In this document: in pieces, positions 17,006-25,330 of the stretch
How the letters are laid out: each line of letters begins with the position of its first letter
How positions within the stretch are numbered: the first letter of the stretch is position 1
Position numbers and translations under genes: made by a program
Notes under the pieces: model-generated
The model's input: only the letters and a program-made list of their open reading frames with translations
The model's database searches: none
What the model was told of the DNA's origin: nothing
Source of the DNA: F22 sp963678855
GTDB taxonomy: Bacteria; Bacteroidota; Bacteroidia; Bacteroidales; Bacteroidaceae
DNA: 64,000 nucleotides
Reading direction: 5' to 3'
NCBI GenBank assembly: GCA_963678855.1
Contig: OY787448.1
Coordinates: forward strand, 434,001-498,000

Positions 17006-17123
17006 GTTACAAATATACAAATTTGTCAGAATTAACAATGACTCATTTCAAAGACTGTATTGCTAATTTCAAACAATGACATTTTTTTCTTTAAGATGGC
17101 TATATATCTAGACAAGAATAGCA

Positions 17124-18035
17124 CTACAAGTGCTTCTTAAAATAAACACAGAGCTCATTTATTGCATATTCTACATCCTCCTTTTGATCATAGAAAGCAA
17201 ATTGGTGCATTGGAGATACCAATTCGGTATCACACCACACTAGTTTTTTACTATGTGAATCCATCAAGTGAAAGAATTGTTTGGTGTATTCAGGCAGCAC
17301 GCACCCATCAGAGTGAATCATAACAACTGGGACTGTGATATCTTTAGCATAAGGCATAGGATCACAATGAAGCCAGTCTTCCCAACTCATAACAGCGAAA
17401 TGATCTTTATCCCACTGAGGTATACCACCTCGATCTGGGTTTAAATAATAATCGAAATTACCATACATGGCTGCACTGGAATCTGTAGTAGAGACCTTAG
17501 GTATAGTTTCTAATACACCTTCATCAGCATATCTCCACTTGGCACTATGAGCTGCAGCAACCTTTTCATGTACGCCTCCTTCACCACCGTAAAGCAGTCG
17601 TACCGCATCGGCATCCTGTAGCCAAGATGCCACTGTGCCCACAGCTGCAAATCCTTCTATTTGTGCCGCAGCCATCAGAGCATACATGGCGCCTGCACAA
17701 ATACCACATACAGCAATGCGTTCTTCATCAACTTCAGGAAGTGATTGCATAAAGTGCAAAGCTGCTCCTGTATCTTCTACTTTGTACACTGGATTTTCCC
17801 AATTTCTAGGTTCTCCCTCACTCTCACCATACCCTCTGGCATCGAAAGCAAGGGTGATATACCCCTCTTCGGAAAGGCGCGCTGCGTATGTACCCGCCAT
17901 CTGTTCTTTCACAGTGGTCCAACTACCCAAAACTATGACAGCAGGATATTCCTTTTCAGTTTCCATATTGTCAGGATAGTATACATGCCCTATCAGGTTA
18001 CACCCCTGACTTACAAAAGCTACTTTTTTTTTCAT
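17124..18035 (-). CDS. Alpha/beta hydrolase with cysteine nucleophile motif
   Basis: A 303-residue cytoplasmic alpha/beta-hydrolase. The nucleophile elbow reads Gly-Ile-Cys113-Ala-Gly, so the usual Ser is replaced by Cys as in dienelactone hydrolases. Other features are the oxyanion-region LGSWTTVKEQMAG, the FDARGYGESEG loop, an acid after strand 7 (IHSDGCVLPE) and a His in SPMHQFAFYD. Related sequences (YcjY-like hydrolases) also carry GICA motifs, so Cys may be normal for this branch. The substrate is unknown; candidates are esters or lactones. It appears monocistronic. Confidence 0.85.
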   Translation of the reverse strand: MKKKVAFVSQGCNLIGHVYYPDNMETEKEYPAVIVLGSWTTVKEQMAGTYAARLSEEGYITLAFDARGYGESEGEPRNWENPVYKVEDTGAALHFMQSLPEVDEERIAVCGICAGAMYALMAAAQIEGFAAVGTVASWLQDADAVRLLYGGEGGVHEKVAAAHSAKWRYADEGVLETIPKVSTTDSSAAMYGNFDYYLNPDRGGIPQWDKDHFAVMSWEDWLHCDPMPYAKDITVPVVMIHSDGCVLPEYTKQFFHLMDSHSKKLVWCDTELVSPMHQFAFYDQKEDVEYAINELCVYFKKHL

Positions 18036-18141
18036 GACGTGTGTTTTTATGGTTTATATGTAGTTTTATCCTTGTGCACCTTCGTTAATAAAGCAAAAAT
18101 AATAGATTCACGATTATCTAGGTGATGGATTTCAAACAAAA

Positions 18142-18190
18142 AATAGCGCATTTCAAATTTCCATACTGGGAATATTTGAAATGCGCTATT
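18142..18190 (-). terminator. Terminator of the nitroreductase gene
   Basis: A perfect 17-bp stem, 18142-18158 with 18174-18190 (core GCGCATTTCAAAT), is followed on the minus strand by six T residues. Confidence 0.9.
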
Positions 18191-18255
18191 AGATATTTGA
18201 TTTCACTAATTCGAGAAACAAAAAAGCGACCTAAGTTAGATAACTAGCACCCCAA

Positions 18256-19002
18256 TTAGTGCTCCATCGTAAAACCTTGTTTCTGCAGGGTAGGTTTCAC
18301 ATTTGGGTAATACAATGCACTGTAAAAACGTGCAGTAGCTCCCGCATAACTTGGCATGTCCTCTAGTTTTTGCTTATCCCACCAATCCCGAAGTTGCTTA
18401 TCATAAGTCAGCACTCCTTGCTTCACTTTATCTGCGTCATACCTGCCATACATCGCCCAAGACTCAAATGGAACACGTGGTTTGCACTGTGCAGTATCTT
18501 CTGGCGAAATAACACCTAGAGTGATACCCACCATAGGAAAAGTCAATTCGGGCAGACCAAGCAAATCAATCATTCCTTGAGGATTATTGCGAATGCCACC
18601 GATTACAGTCGATCCATAGCCTAGCGACTTAATCACTGTATCCAAAGCACCAACCATAATACCTGCATCAACTGCACCAACTAAAAGCCCTTCGACCATA
18701 GATGTGACTGTTTGGTCTTTTTCGATTAATTGCAAGCCCTCTTTTGTACGATTAAAATCAACAACCACACACACAAACTTATCAGCACTCGCTACTTGTG
18801 GTTGACCTCCAGTATATTCAGCTATTTTCTGGATGGTTTCTTTATCTTCGACAACCACTAAAGATATCTGTTGCGCACCGATAGAGGTTGGTGCATGTTG
18901 CACAGTACGCAGAATCAAGTCAAGATCTTCTTGCTTGACTGACTCTCCACTAAAAACTCGGTCCGACTTGCGGTTGTTCATTAACGTAATGATTTCATTC
19001 AT
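18256..19002 (-). CDS. NfsA-type NADPH-dependent nitroreductase/flavin oxidoreductase
   Basis: The 248-residue product has the nitroreductase fold of the NfsA/FRP branch. Evidence is the N-terminal FMN-phosphate-binding pattern NNRKSDRVFSGE, the APTSIGAQQ helix start, and the FMN-region GSTVIGGIRNNP followed by LPELTFPMVGITLGV. The C-terminal part (KQLRDWWDKQKLEDM) is the helical excursion typical of this branch. It is inferred to reduce quinones, nitro compounds or flavins with NAD(P)H. It is transcribed divergently from a flavodoxin-like oxidoreductase with only 87 bases between, suggesting shared regulation. Confidence 0.88.
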   Translation of the reverse strand: MNEIITLMNNRKSDRVFSGESVKQEDLDLILRTVQHAPTSIGAQQISLVVVEDKETIQKIAEYTGGQPQVASADKFVCVVVDFNRTKEGLQLIEKDQTVTSMVEGLLVGAVDAGIMVGALDTVIKSLGYGSTVIGGIRNNPQGMIDLLGLPELTFPMVGITLGVISPEDTAQCKPRVPFESWAMYGRYDADKVKQGVLTYDKQLRDWWDKQKLEDMPSYAGATARFYSALYYPNVKPTLQKQGFTMEH

Positions 19003-19089
19003 TGTCCTGTTGTTTTTTATTATTCAATTATTCTGTAAAGATAAGCAAAGGTTGGGCCATAACCATATAAATCTGTATCTATGTAAGAT

Positions 19090-19728
19090 ATGAAGCAAAT
19101 CAACACACAAGAACCTATTAAGATTCTAGCTATTATAGGTAGCCCTAGAAAAGGAGGGAATACAGACATACTCGTTCGTGAAGCTGGCAAAATAGCCGAG
19201 TCTTTGGGAGCAGAAGTAGAGTATATAGAACTTCGCAAACTAAAGATACGCGATTGCATCGCCTGTGAGAAATGTGCTGAGACCATGCAGTGTGTAGTCA
19301 AAGACGACATGCAGGATTTATACCCTAAGCTGGAGCAAGCACAAGGTATCATTCTGGGTAGCCCTACTTATTTCTATAGCCCTACAGGACTGATGAAGTG
19401 TTTTTTGGATAGACTCTACGCCTATGAATTGTTCGACCCTGAAAACCGCCATGTATGGATGGGAGCTATGGAGAATGGCATTGCTCGTTTTGGGTTGACT
19501 ATCTCTATGGGAGAACAATCGAGTGCTAAAGCTCTAGGCTATACTAGTGCTATTCTAAACGAGACATTGCTAGCTATCGGTTATCGCTCTGTAGACAATC
19601 TTTCTTTACCTAATTTGGTATACAAAGGAGATGCTCTGGACAATCAAGAAGCATTGCAGCGTGCAGCTATGGCAGGAGAAAAACTTGTAAAGTCGTGTTT
19701 CTTAGCACGTAAATACTGGCAAAAGTAA
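19090..19728 (+). CDS. Flavodoxin-fold NAD(P)H-dependent oxidoreductase
   Basis: This 212-residue protein opens with the FMN-binding loop IIGSPRKGGNT. A CIACEKC segment follows (about 58-64), as in iron-sulfur flavoproteins or thiol-containing NADPH-dependent FMN reductases, and then the second FMN loop GSPTYFYSPTG. An internal SMGEQSSAK may form part of the active site. It probably reduces FMN, quinones or azo compounds. It is divergent from the nitroreductase, pointing to a redox-stress pair. Whether the Cys pair holds a cluster cannot be told; only three Cys are near it. Confidence 0.85.
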   Translation: MKQINTQEPIKILAIIGSPRKGGNTDILVREAGKIAESLGAEVEYIELRKLKIRDCIACEKCAETMQCVVKDDMQDLYPKLEQAQGIILGSPTYFYSPTGLMKCFLDRLYAYELFDPENRHVWMGAMENGIARFGLTISMGEQSSAKALGYTSAILNETLLAIGYRSVDNLSLPNLVYKGDALDNQEALQRAAMAGEKLVKSCFLARKYWQK

Positions 19729-19776
19729 TGTCTGCAAACTTCTCGCCAAAAACAACAAGATTTAAACCAACTTAAC

Positions 19777-20688
19777 CTAAGGAGTTTGCGAATGGTCTAT
19801 CTTTAACAACAAGGCAGTTGCCCCAATTGATATGGCAGCCCCTAGCCATCCTATGGCACTAGGATACACACCTAAAATTATAACACCTAGCACAGCGACA
19901 AGTACAGGAGATAGATATTGATACGCACTTGTGCTAGTAGCTGAAATCATCGTACTACCCTTCTGCATCAAATAAGCTGTACCACTAGTGGTCACAATAG
20001 ATAGATACAGTACACTTACATAATCAGACCAGGTACTCAATCCACTAAAGTCAAAAGGTACATTGGTTACTAACATGGCAACACTAATCCATAGAATACC
20101 TCCTATCACCGTGCAAAAAGCAAGAACAATAGGTTCTACCCCACCATGAAGCGCTTTGAGAACAATATAGTAGATGGAGATGAGCAGAGTAGCCACCAAG
20201 AAAATAATATCTCCGCTATTAAGGCTAAAGTTAAGCAAAGCTTGTACACTTCCATCGAAGACCACAACAAGTGTACCTAGCATGGCAAGCAGATAGACAC
20301 CTAGTTTTTTTACACCTATCGCCGTGCGAAAAACAACCAAACTAATCCCTGCTGTAAGCAACGGTGCCAATGTAGCGATACTTCCTACATGCAAGATACT
20401 CGTGTCTCTTAGCGCAGCAAACATCAACACGAAATACATGCTATAAAAGAAGCTTATAGCCAAACTGCGAGGAGCAGCACGACGTATCTGCTTTCTTCTT
20501 GCAGCCTTCGTCAAAATAACAGGAGCCATTGATATGCCTGCCAATATAAATCGTAAAAGCGTGAGCGTAAGTGGATGCATGGTATTGGCTACCTGCTTGC
20601 AGGCTACAACAGCTCCTGCAATCAATAGCGTGGCTATAAATATCGCCCCATGCCCTTGAATAAGTTCTTTGTTTGTTATCTTTTTCAT
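19777..20688 (-). CDS. DMT superfamily (EamA) transporter
   Basis: I place the start at MKKITNKELI (ATG complementary to 20686-20688). The in-frame upstream start at 20721 lacks homology character. The protein has about 303 residues with ten hydrophobic helices and two EamA halves. Typical elements are the HPLTLTLLRFILAGI helix end and, in the second half, STMISATSTSAYQYLSPVLVAVLGV. EamA proteins export metabolites or amino acids; the substrate is unknown. It faces the flavodoxin-like gene convergently, and an FMN reductase gene lies upstream on the same strand. Confidence 0.88.
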   Translation of the reverse strand: MKKITNKELIQGHGAIFIATLLIAGAVVACKQVANTMHPLTLTLLRFILAGISMAPVILTKAARRKQIRRAAPRSLAISFFYSMYFVLMFAALRDTSILHVGSIATLAPLLTAGISLVVFRTAIGVKKLGVYLLAMLGTLVVVFDGSVQALLNFSLNSGDIIFLVATLLISIYYIVLKALHGGVEPIVLAFCTVIGGILWISVAMLVTNVPFDFSGLSTWSDYVSVLYLSIVTTSGTAYLMQKGSTMISATSTSAYQYLSPVLVAVLGVIILGVYPSAIGWLGAAISIGATALLLKIDHSQTP

Positions 20689-20770
20689 CTTGATACCTTT
20701 TTGGGAGTGCAAAAGTAGCAATATAATTCCACTTGACTCTCTTTTGCCTTGAAAAAGAATAACGAAAAGC

Positions 20771-21298
20771 TTATTCTTGGCAATATCCTACTGTTTTGAG
20801 GAGTTCTTTAAGCTGTTTGTCCAAGTCCTCATCAACAATCTTTCCATCTACAAAAGTTTGCCCAAACTTCCCTAAGCTAAAAGTGCCTATAATGGTTGCT
20901 CCAAAGAAAGGAAGCATCGTTTGAGTAAAGTGTAAAGAGTTACTTCCACCTTTTGGTCCTGGGGAAGCACTGGTCAGAAGCACTTTCTTATCTGCCAAGA
21001 AACTGCGTTTATAACGTGATAACCAATCGAGTGTATTCTTAAATACAGGTGTTTGATTACCATTATATTCTGAGCAAGAGATAATAATCTCATCGGCTTC
21101 AGAAAGCCTTTTCTCTAATGCGACAATACTGTCTGGGATACCCGATTTCTCTTCTAAATCAGGGCTGTAAATAGGCGTCTCATATTCTGTGAGGCGAAAG
21201 AGTTCTACACCAGGACAAAGGGTAGCTATATACGTAAGCAACTGGTGATTTATGGACTTTGAGTTATTACTTCCTGCAAAGGCGATAATCTTCTTCAT
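20771..21298 (-). CDS. NADPH-dependent FMN reductase family protein
   Basis: A 175-residue flavodoxin-fold protein. FMN-binding loops are FAGSNNSKSIN at the N-terminus and CSEYNGNQTPVFKNTLDWLSR in the middle (the usual PEYN...P..KN.LDW motif with Cys-Ser replacing the first residues). The later SASPGPKGG fits the third loop. It is related to azoreductase/chromate-reductase type NAD(P)H:FMN oxidoreductases. It lies about 80 bases upstream of the EamA transporter gene on the same strand and may share its transcript. Confidence 0.87.
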   Translation of the reverse strand: MKKIIAFAGSNNSKSINHQLLTYIATLCPGVELFRLTEYETPIYSPDLEEKSGIPDSIVALEKRLSEADEIIISCSEYNGNQTPVFKNTLDWLSRYKRSFLADKKVLLTSASPGPKGGSNSLHFTQTMLPFFGATIIGTFSLGKFGQTFVDGKIVDEDLDKQLKELLKTVGYCQE

Positions 21299-21416
21299 AT
21301 AGTAGTTATTAGAGTTATGACTTCATGGATTGTTAAATTTCTTGCAAGATACGAAATAAATCGCACAAGCAAAAAAAATAATTCGATTAGGCTATAAAAC
21401 TGTCAGAAAGATGCTT

Positions 21417-21424
21417 ATATTTGT
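21417..21424 (+). promoter_or_regulatory. -7 box of the msrA gene
   Basis: TATATTTG at 21417-21424 overlaps an earlier in-frame ATG at 21411. Translation must therefore start downstream, at 21450. Confidence 0.6.
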
Positions 21425-21449
21425 ATTGAGAACAAAAAACGCACTACCT

Positions 21450-22049
21450 ATGAAAAAGTATTATTTGATTGCTATCTTTACATTGATAGCACATGCAGTG
21501 ATTGCTGCAGAGACAAGTAGAGAATATAAAAACAATACAGAAATAAACAATATGGAAAAGAAAGATAATTATAAGACTGCCATCTTTGCAGGTGGTTGTT
21601 TTTGGGGTGTAGAACATTATATGCAAAAACAAGCAGGAGTAATTTCAGTGGTTAGCGGATACATTGGTGGACATGTGGAAAACCCAACATATGAAGATGT
21701 AAAAACTCGAGAATCGGGCCATGCAGAAGCCGTGCGCATCACTTATAATCCTGAAAAGACAGATTATGAAACATTGTTGAGATTTTTCTTCGAGATTCAT
21801 GATCCTACACAACTTGATAAACAAGGAGTAGATGTAGGGCCTCAATATCGTAGCGAGATCTTCTACCAAACAGCAGAAGAAAAAGCGATAACTGAGAAAC
21901 TCATCAAGATCCTTAAAGAACGTGGATATAAAGTTGTAACTAAAGTGACTCCTGCGACTAAGTTTTATGACGCAGAAGATTATCACCAAGATTACTTTGA
22001 AAACCATCCTAGTGCACATGGATGCCACTTTTATACAAAGCGATTCTAG
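21450..22049 (+). CDS. msrA: Peptide methionine-(S)-S-oxide reductase, exported
   Basis: The start is set at 21450 because the upstream ATG lies inside the promoter. The 199-residue product has a signal peptide (MKKYYLIAIFTLIAHAVIAAE), so the enzyme likely works in the periplasm. The catalytic motif GGCFWG places the active Cys at residue 50. The family pattern continues with VVSGYIGGH, SGHAEAVRITYNP and DVGPQYRSEIFY. It reduces methionine-S-sulfoxide in damaged proteins using thioredoxin-like donors. No msrB domain is fused. A terminator follows directly. Confidence 0.93.
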   Translation: MKKYYLIAIFTLIAHAVIAAETSREYKNNTEINNMEKKDNYKTAIFAGGCFWGVEHYMQKQAGVISVVSGYIGGHVENPTYEDVKTRESGHAEAVRITYNPEKTDYETLLRFFFEIHDPTQLDKQGVDVGPQYRSEIFYQTAEEKAITEKLIKILKERGYKVVTKVTPATKFYDAEDYHQDYFENHPSAHGCHFYTKRF

Positions 22050-22065
22050 TATACCACAATAATAT

Positions 22066-22102
22066 AAGTAGCCTTCCATTTTACATGGTTGGCTACTTTT
22101 TT
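22066..22102 (+). terminator. Terminator of msrA
   Basis: The stem AAGTAGCC (22066-22073) with GGCTACTT (22091-22098) is followed by a T tract. Confidence 0.8.
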
Positions 22103-22103
22103 A

Positions 22104-22649
22104 TTGCCCCATTAAACGTTTGTATACAAATGACATCTAAGGGTTAGTAATAACAAAATGTATACCCCATAAACTCAAAGAAAATGACAACAAATGGAAT
22201 AGCTTGGATCAAGAATGGTTTACCGATTGCTGTATGTACACTATAAAATTTGTCATGAGAGTTTGGTTCTAGATACATTTACCAAACGTATTTAACCAGA
22301 GAAACTAGCTTAAGAGCTACGAAACATAAAAGAGATAATAAAGTCTGATTAGTTTGTGATTAGTATTAGATCAAGACTTTATAGAGAGCAGACAAGTCAT
22401 GAGACTGGTTTGCTCTCTACATTTTAGACCTGTTGAAGGCTTCTTAAAATATGTTTAACAGCAGAGAATGCATTTTTGTCTTCAACCCTAGAGTCACACG
22501 AAAAAGGAATATAAATTCACATTATCATATCATTTTTCACAACCAAACTGCGACTAATAAGCCTATTCCTTATGTTAACACATGTAGTTATCAGAAGTTA
22601 AGATACTATTTGCACACACATTTTCTCTCACAGCACTCAATAATCGTTA
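22104..22649. other. AT-rich intergenic region without recognised gene
   Basis: About 550 bases between msrA and the quinone reductase promoter. A hairpin, TAGAGAGCA (22382-22390) with TGCTCTCTA (22411-22419), stands alone. A 68-codon ORF (22451-22657) has no coding character. Nothing else was recognised. Confidence 0.4.
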
Positions 22650-22680
22650 TTGTATAGACCAAAACTACTGCCTATCTTTG
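22650..22680 (+). promoter_or_regulatory. Promoter of the quinone reductase operon
   Basis: TTG at 22650-22652 and TATCTTTG at 22673-22680, 20 bases apart, lie upstream of the ATG at 22717. Confidence 0.65.
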
Positions 22681-22716
22681 TATTCTAAAATAGATTGTTC
22701 ACTAAAGACTACGTAT

Positions 22717-23730
22717 ATGAAAGCAATAGGATACCAAAAGTGTCTTCCAGTAGAAGATATACATTGTTTACAAGATATTGATTTAGAAGTCCCTCACGCT
22801 AGCGGACAGGATTTACTTGTAGAAATACACGCTGTTTCTGTCAACCCAGTAGACTATAAAATACGATTAAACATGCCTCCCGATGATGGACACTGGAAAG
22901 TTCTTGGTTGGGATGCTGTGGGTATAGTAAAAGCCATTGGAAAAGAGGTTACTCTTTTTAAAGAGGGCGATAAAGTATGGTATGCTGGGGATATCACACG
23001 CCCTGGAAGCAATGCACAGTATCAACTTGTAGATGAAAGAATCGTAGGATTTATGCCTTCTTCACTATCATACGCTGAAGCAGCTGCACTACCTCTTACA
23101 ACCATTACAGCATGGGAAATGCTCTTTGATAGACTTCAGATTCCAACAGAAGAAAGCGATATCCCGAAGACTGTACTAGTGATAGGAGCAGCTGGTGGTG
23201 TAGGTTCTATCATGGTCCAACTACTAAGAAAACTCACACACACTACTGTTATTGGTACTGCATCTAGAGAAGCGAGTGTGCAGTGGTTGAAAAACTTGGG
23301 TGTCGATTATATTATCAACCATCACAAGCCTTTATCTCAAGAGCTTAAAGATATTGGTATTCCTGAAGTAAACTATGTCATCAGCTTAACAAATACAGCA
23401 GACCATTATGAAGAGATTCTAAAATCAATTGCACCTCAAGGACATTTTGGGTTAATTGATGACCCTAAGCAAATGGATGTAACGAAACTAAAGCCAAAAT
23501 CTATAACACTACATTGGGAATTTATGTATACTCGTTCTATGTTTAAAACTGCTGATATGATAGAACAGCATAGACTACTCAATGCAGTGGCTAGAATGAT
23601 AGATAAGGGAGAAATCAAGACAACCGTTGCGCACGATTTAGGTCTTATCAATGCGGAGAATTTGCGTAAGGCACACGCCATGCTAGAAGCTCAAAAAGCT
23701 CATGGAAAAATTGTCTTAGAAGGATTTTAA
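22717..23730 (+). CDS. Zinc-free alcohol dehydrogenase/quinone oxidoreductase of the MDR superfamily
   Basis: The start is at MKAIGYQKC (22717); a longer reading would begin inside the promoter. The 337-residue protein has the GroES-like catalytic domain (VSVNPVDYKIR, then LGWDAVGIV) followed by a Rossmann domain with VLVIGAAGGVGSIMVQL for NADPH. Structural zinc Cys residues are absent, as in quinone oxidoreductases. The family is close to the Bacteroidota/Firmicutes zinc-binding-like alcohol dehydrogenase group. It is first in a tight operon with a double ABM-domain protein and a zinc-macrodomain hydrolase (gaps 30 and 20 bases), suggesting a quinone or electrophile response. Confidence 0.88.
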   Translation: MKAIGYQKCLPVEDIHCLQDIDLEVPHASGQDLLVEIHAVSVNPVDYKIRLNMPPDDGHWKVLGWDAVGIVKAIGKEVTLFKEGDKVWYAGDITRPGSNAQYQLVDERIVGFMPSSLSYAEAAALPLTTITAWEMLFDRLQIPTEESDIPKTVLVIGAAGGVGSIMVQLLRKLTHTTVIGTASREASVQWLKNLGVDYIINHHKPLSQELKDIGIPEVNYVISLTNTADHYEEILKSIAPQGHFGLIDDPKQMDVTKLKPKSITLHWEFMYTRSMFKTADMIEQHRLLNAVARMIDKGEIKTTVAHDLGLINAENLRKAHAMLEAQKAHGKIVLEGF

Positions 23731-23760
23731 ATAAGATGTATTTTACTAAACACTAAAACT

Positions 23761-24390
23761 ATGCTAAACAGAATCATTAAAATAGTAGTTAAGCCAGAAT
23801 ATGCTGCGGAAGTGCAAACTGCACTGTTGGAGAATAAAATAGAAACCACACATGAAGCAGGTAACCTTGAAATGCGTCTATTTGTAGATAAGAAACGAGC
23901 CAATGTATTCTTTATTTACGAAAGATGGAAAGATCAAGAAGCTTTGACTATCCATCATCTACTCCCACACAATGAAAAGGTGGTTGGTCTGATGAAATAC
24001 GCCCTTGAGTCATATGAGGCTTATGATTTGGAAGAGACAAACCCTGCCCCACTATACGAAGCTAATCCGAAAAAAGCCAGTTCTTCGGATGATGTGTTTG
24101 CAATTATATTTATCTTCAAGATTGATCCTCAGTTCAGAGAGAAGCTATTGAAACAGTTTGAAACACATGTAAGCCAATCTAGAGAAGAGGAGGGCAACCT
24201 ACTTTTCGACCTATACACAATTAAAGGACATGATGACACACTCTGTATCTACGAGTTCTGGCGCAACGAATCGGACGTGTGGGATGTACACTTCAACATG
24301 CCTTATGCTGTCGAAACAGGAAAGCTTATGCATGAAAGTGTCATTGGAGAATTGGAACCTTATATGAATTTTGTCACAGAATTTGAATAG
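23761..24390 (+). CDS. Protein with two antibiotic-biosynthesis-monooxygenase (ABM) domains
   Basis: This 209-residue cytoplasmic protein is formed by two ABM ferredoxin-like domains. The first (about 1-95) has RIIKIVVKPEY and FFIYERWKDQEALTIHH. The second (about 113-205) has FAIIFIFKIDPQF and LCIYEFWRNESDVWDVHF. Single ABM proteins such as YgiN are quinol monooxygenases or dimerise into heme/quinone-binding barrels; here the fusion would form the dimer within one chain. Its position behind a quinone reductase supports a quinone-related role. Confidence 0.82.
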   Translation: MLNRIIKIVVKPEYAAEVQTALLENKIETTHEAGNLEMRLFVDKKRANVFFIYERWKDQEALTIHHLLPHNEKVVGLMKYALESYEAYDLEETNPAPLYEANPKKASSSDDVFAIIFIFKIDPQFREKLLKQFETHVSQSREEEGNLLFDLYTIKGHDDTLCIYEFWRNESDVWDVHFNMPYAVETGKLMHESVIGELEPYMNFVTEFE

Positions 24391-24410
24391 GCTATTCAAA
24401 ACATCTAAAT

Positions 24411-25256
24411 ATGAAACTATCTGACTACGGATCTTCTATAAATATCCATGAAGCGTTTGAGCCTTACCAAGGTGCAGCCGATATAGAAAGATTATATAGA
24501 CTCCTGGCACAGGAAGAGAGCAGCCAAAGCTTTTTGGCACAAAAAAATATATCTGGTATCTCTAAGCGAGATTTAATTCGCGCTTTCTTAACCATTCGTC
24601 CAGCAGGTAATGTTTCTGAAGAGCTTGCCAATCTAAATGATGCACTTTTGCAAGAAGAACTCAAGCATATAACTATCACTGACAGTGCAACTATCGCGTC
24701 ATTTCCTTATGCAGGACGTAAAGTTTCTGTATGGAAGGGAGATATCACGCGTTTGAAAGTCGATGCTATTGTCAATGCTGCCAACAACCAGATGTTGGGT
24801 TGCTTTATTCCATTTCACACATGCATTGATAATGTAATCCACGACGCAGCTGGCGTACAGTTGCGTCGAGACTGTGGTGTCATCATGGACCTACAAGGAA
24901 AACTTGAAGCCACAGGCATTGCTAAGATCACAAGGGGATACAACTTGCCATCTTCTTTTGTTATCCATACAGTGGGCCCTATCGTGCAAGGTGCTTTGAC
25001 AGAATCTGACAAAGCACTCCTAGCGTCTAGCTATTTTGCTTGTCTGGATCAGGCCGAAGAGATGCAGTTGTTTTCAATAGCGATATGTGCCATTAGCACT
25101 GGCGTCTTTGGTTTTCCGAAAGAAGCAGCTGTTGACGTAGCAAAAGCAGCTATTCAAAACTGGTTGAAACTGCACCCAAAGTCTTCCGTGCAACACATTA
25201 TTATGAATGCATTTGATGAAGATACTTATCGTTTGTATGAAGATGTATGGGCATAA
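24411..25256 (+). CDS. Zinc-containing macrodomain protein-ADP-ribose hydrolase
   Basis: The 281-residue protein has a helical N-terminal region (about 1-85) and a macrodomain from about residue 100. The ADP-ribose loop WKGDITRL (Gly110-Asp111-Ile112) and VNAANNQMLG are intact. The zinc signature follows, with Cys131, His136 and Cys138 in GCFIPFHTCIDNVIH, and later AISTGVFGFP. This is the class of zinc-dependent macrodomains known from Gram-positive operons with SirTM and a lipoate-dependent GcvH-like carrier. Those partners are absent here; instead it closes a redox operon. It is inferred to remove ADP-ribose from a protein side chain. Confidence 0.88.
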   Translation: MKLSDYGSSINIHEAFEPYQGAADIERLYRLLAQEESSQSFLAQKNISGISKRDLIRAFLTIRPAGNVSEELANLNDALLQEELKHITITDSATIASFPYAGRKVSVWKGDITRLKVDAIVNAANNQMLGCFIPFHTCIDNVIHDAAGVQLRRDCGVIMDLQGKLEATGIAKITRGYNLPSSFVIHTVGPIVQGALTESDKALLASSYFACLDQAEEMQLFSIAICAISTGVFGFPKEAAVDVAKAAIQNWLKLHPKSSVQHIIMNAFDEDTYRLYEDVWA

Positions 25257-25265
25257 TGCTTGTAT

Positions 25266-25305
25266 AAAAAGGATGTATTCACTTAGGTATTTACATCCTT
25301 TTTAT
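25266..25305 (+). terminator. Terminator of the redox/macrodomain operon
   Basis: The stem AAAAAGGATGTA (25266-25277) with TACATCCTTTTT (25292-25303) overlaps the next promoter. Confidence 0.8.
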
Positions 25306-25321
25306 TATTTTTGTAGCAAAC
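25275..25321 (+). repeat. Duplicated CDF upstream segment, copy 1
   Basis: Forty-seven bases match 26251-26297 at about 42 positions. The segment includes the promoter box TATTTTTG (25306-25313) and the following TAGCAAAC. Confidence 0.85.
25306..25313 (+). promoter_or_regulatory. -7 box of CDF transporter gene 1
   Basis: TATTTTTG ends 17 bases before the ATG at 25331. The same box precedes CDF gene 2. Confidence 0.6.
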
Positions 25322-25330
25322 GAAAGATAC

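Noticed and set aside
22451..22657. 68-codon plus-strand ORF in the msrA-quinone reductase gap
   Set aside because: The composition is AT-driven, there is no ribosome-binding context and no recognisable motif, and it runs into the promoter at 22650.
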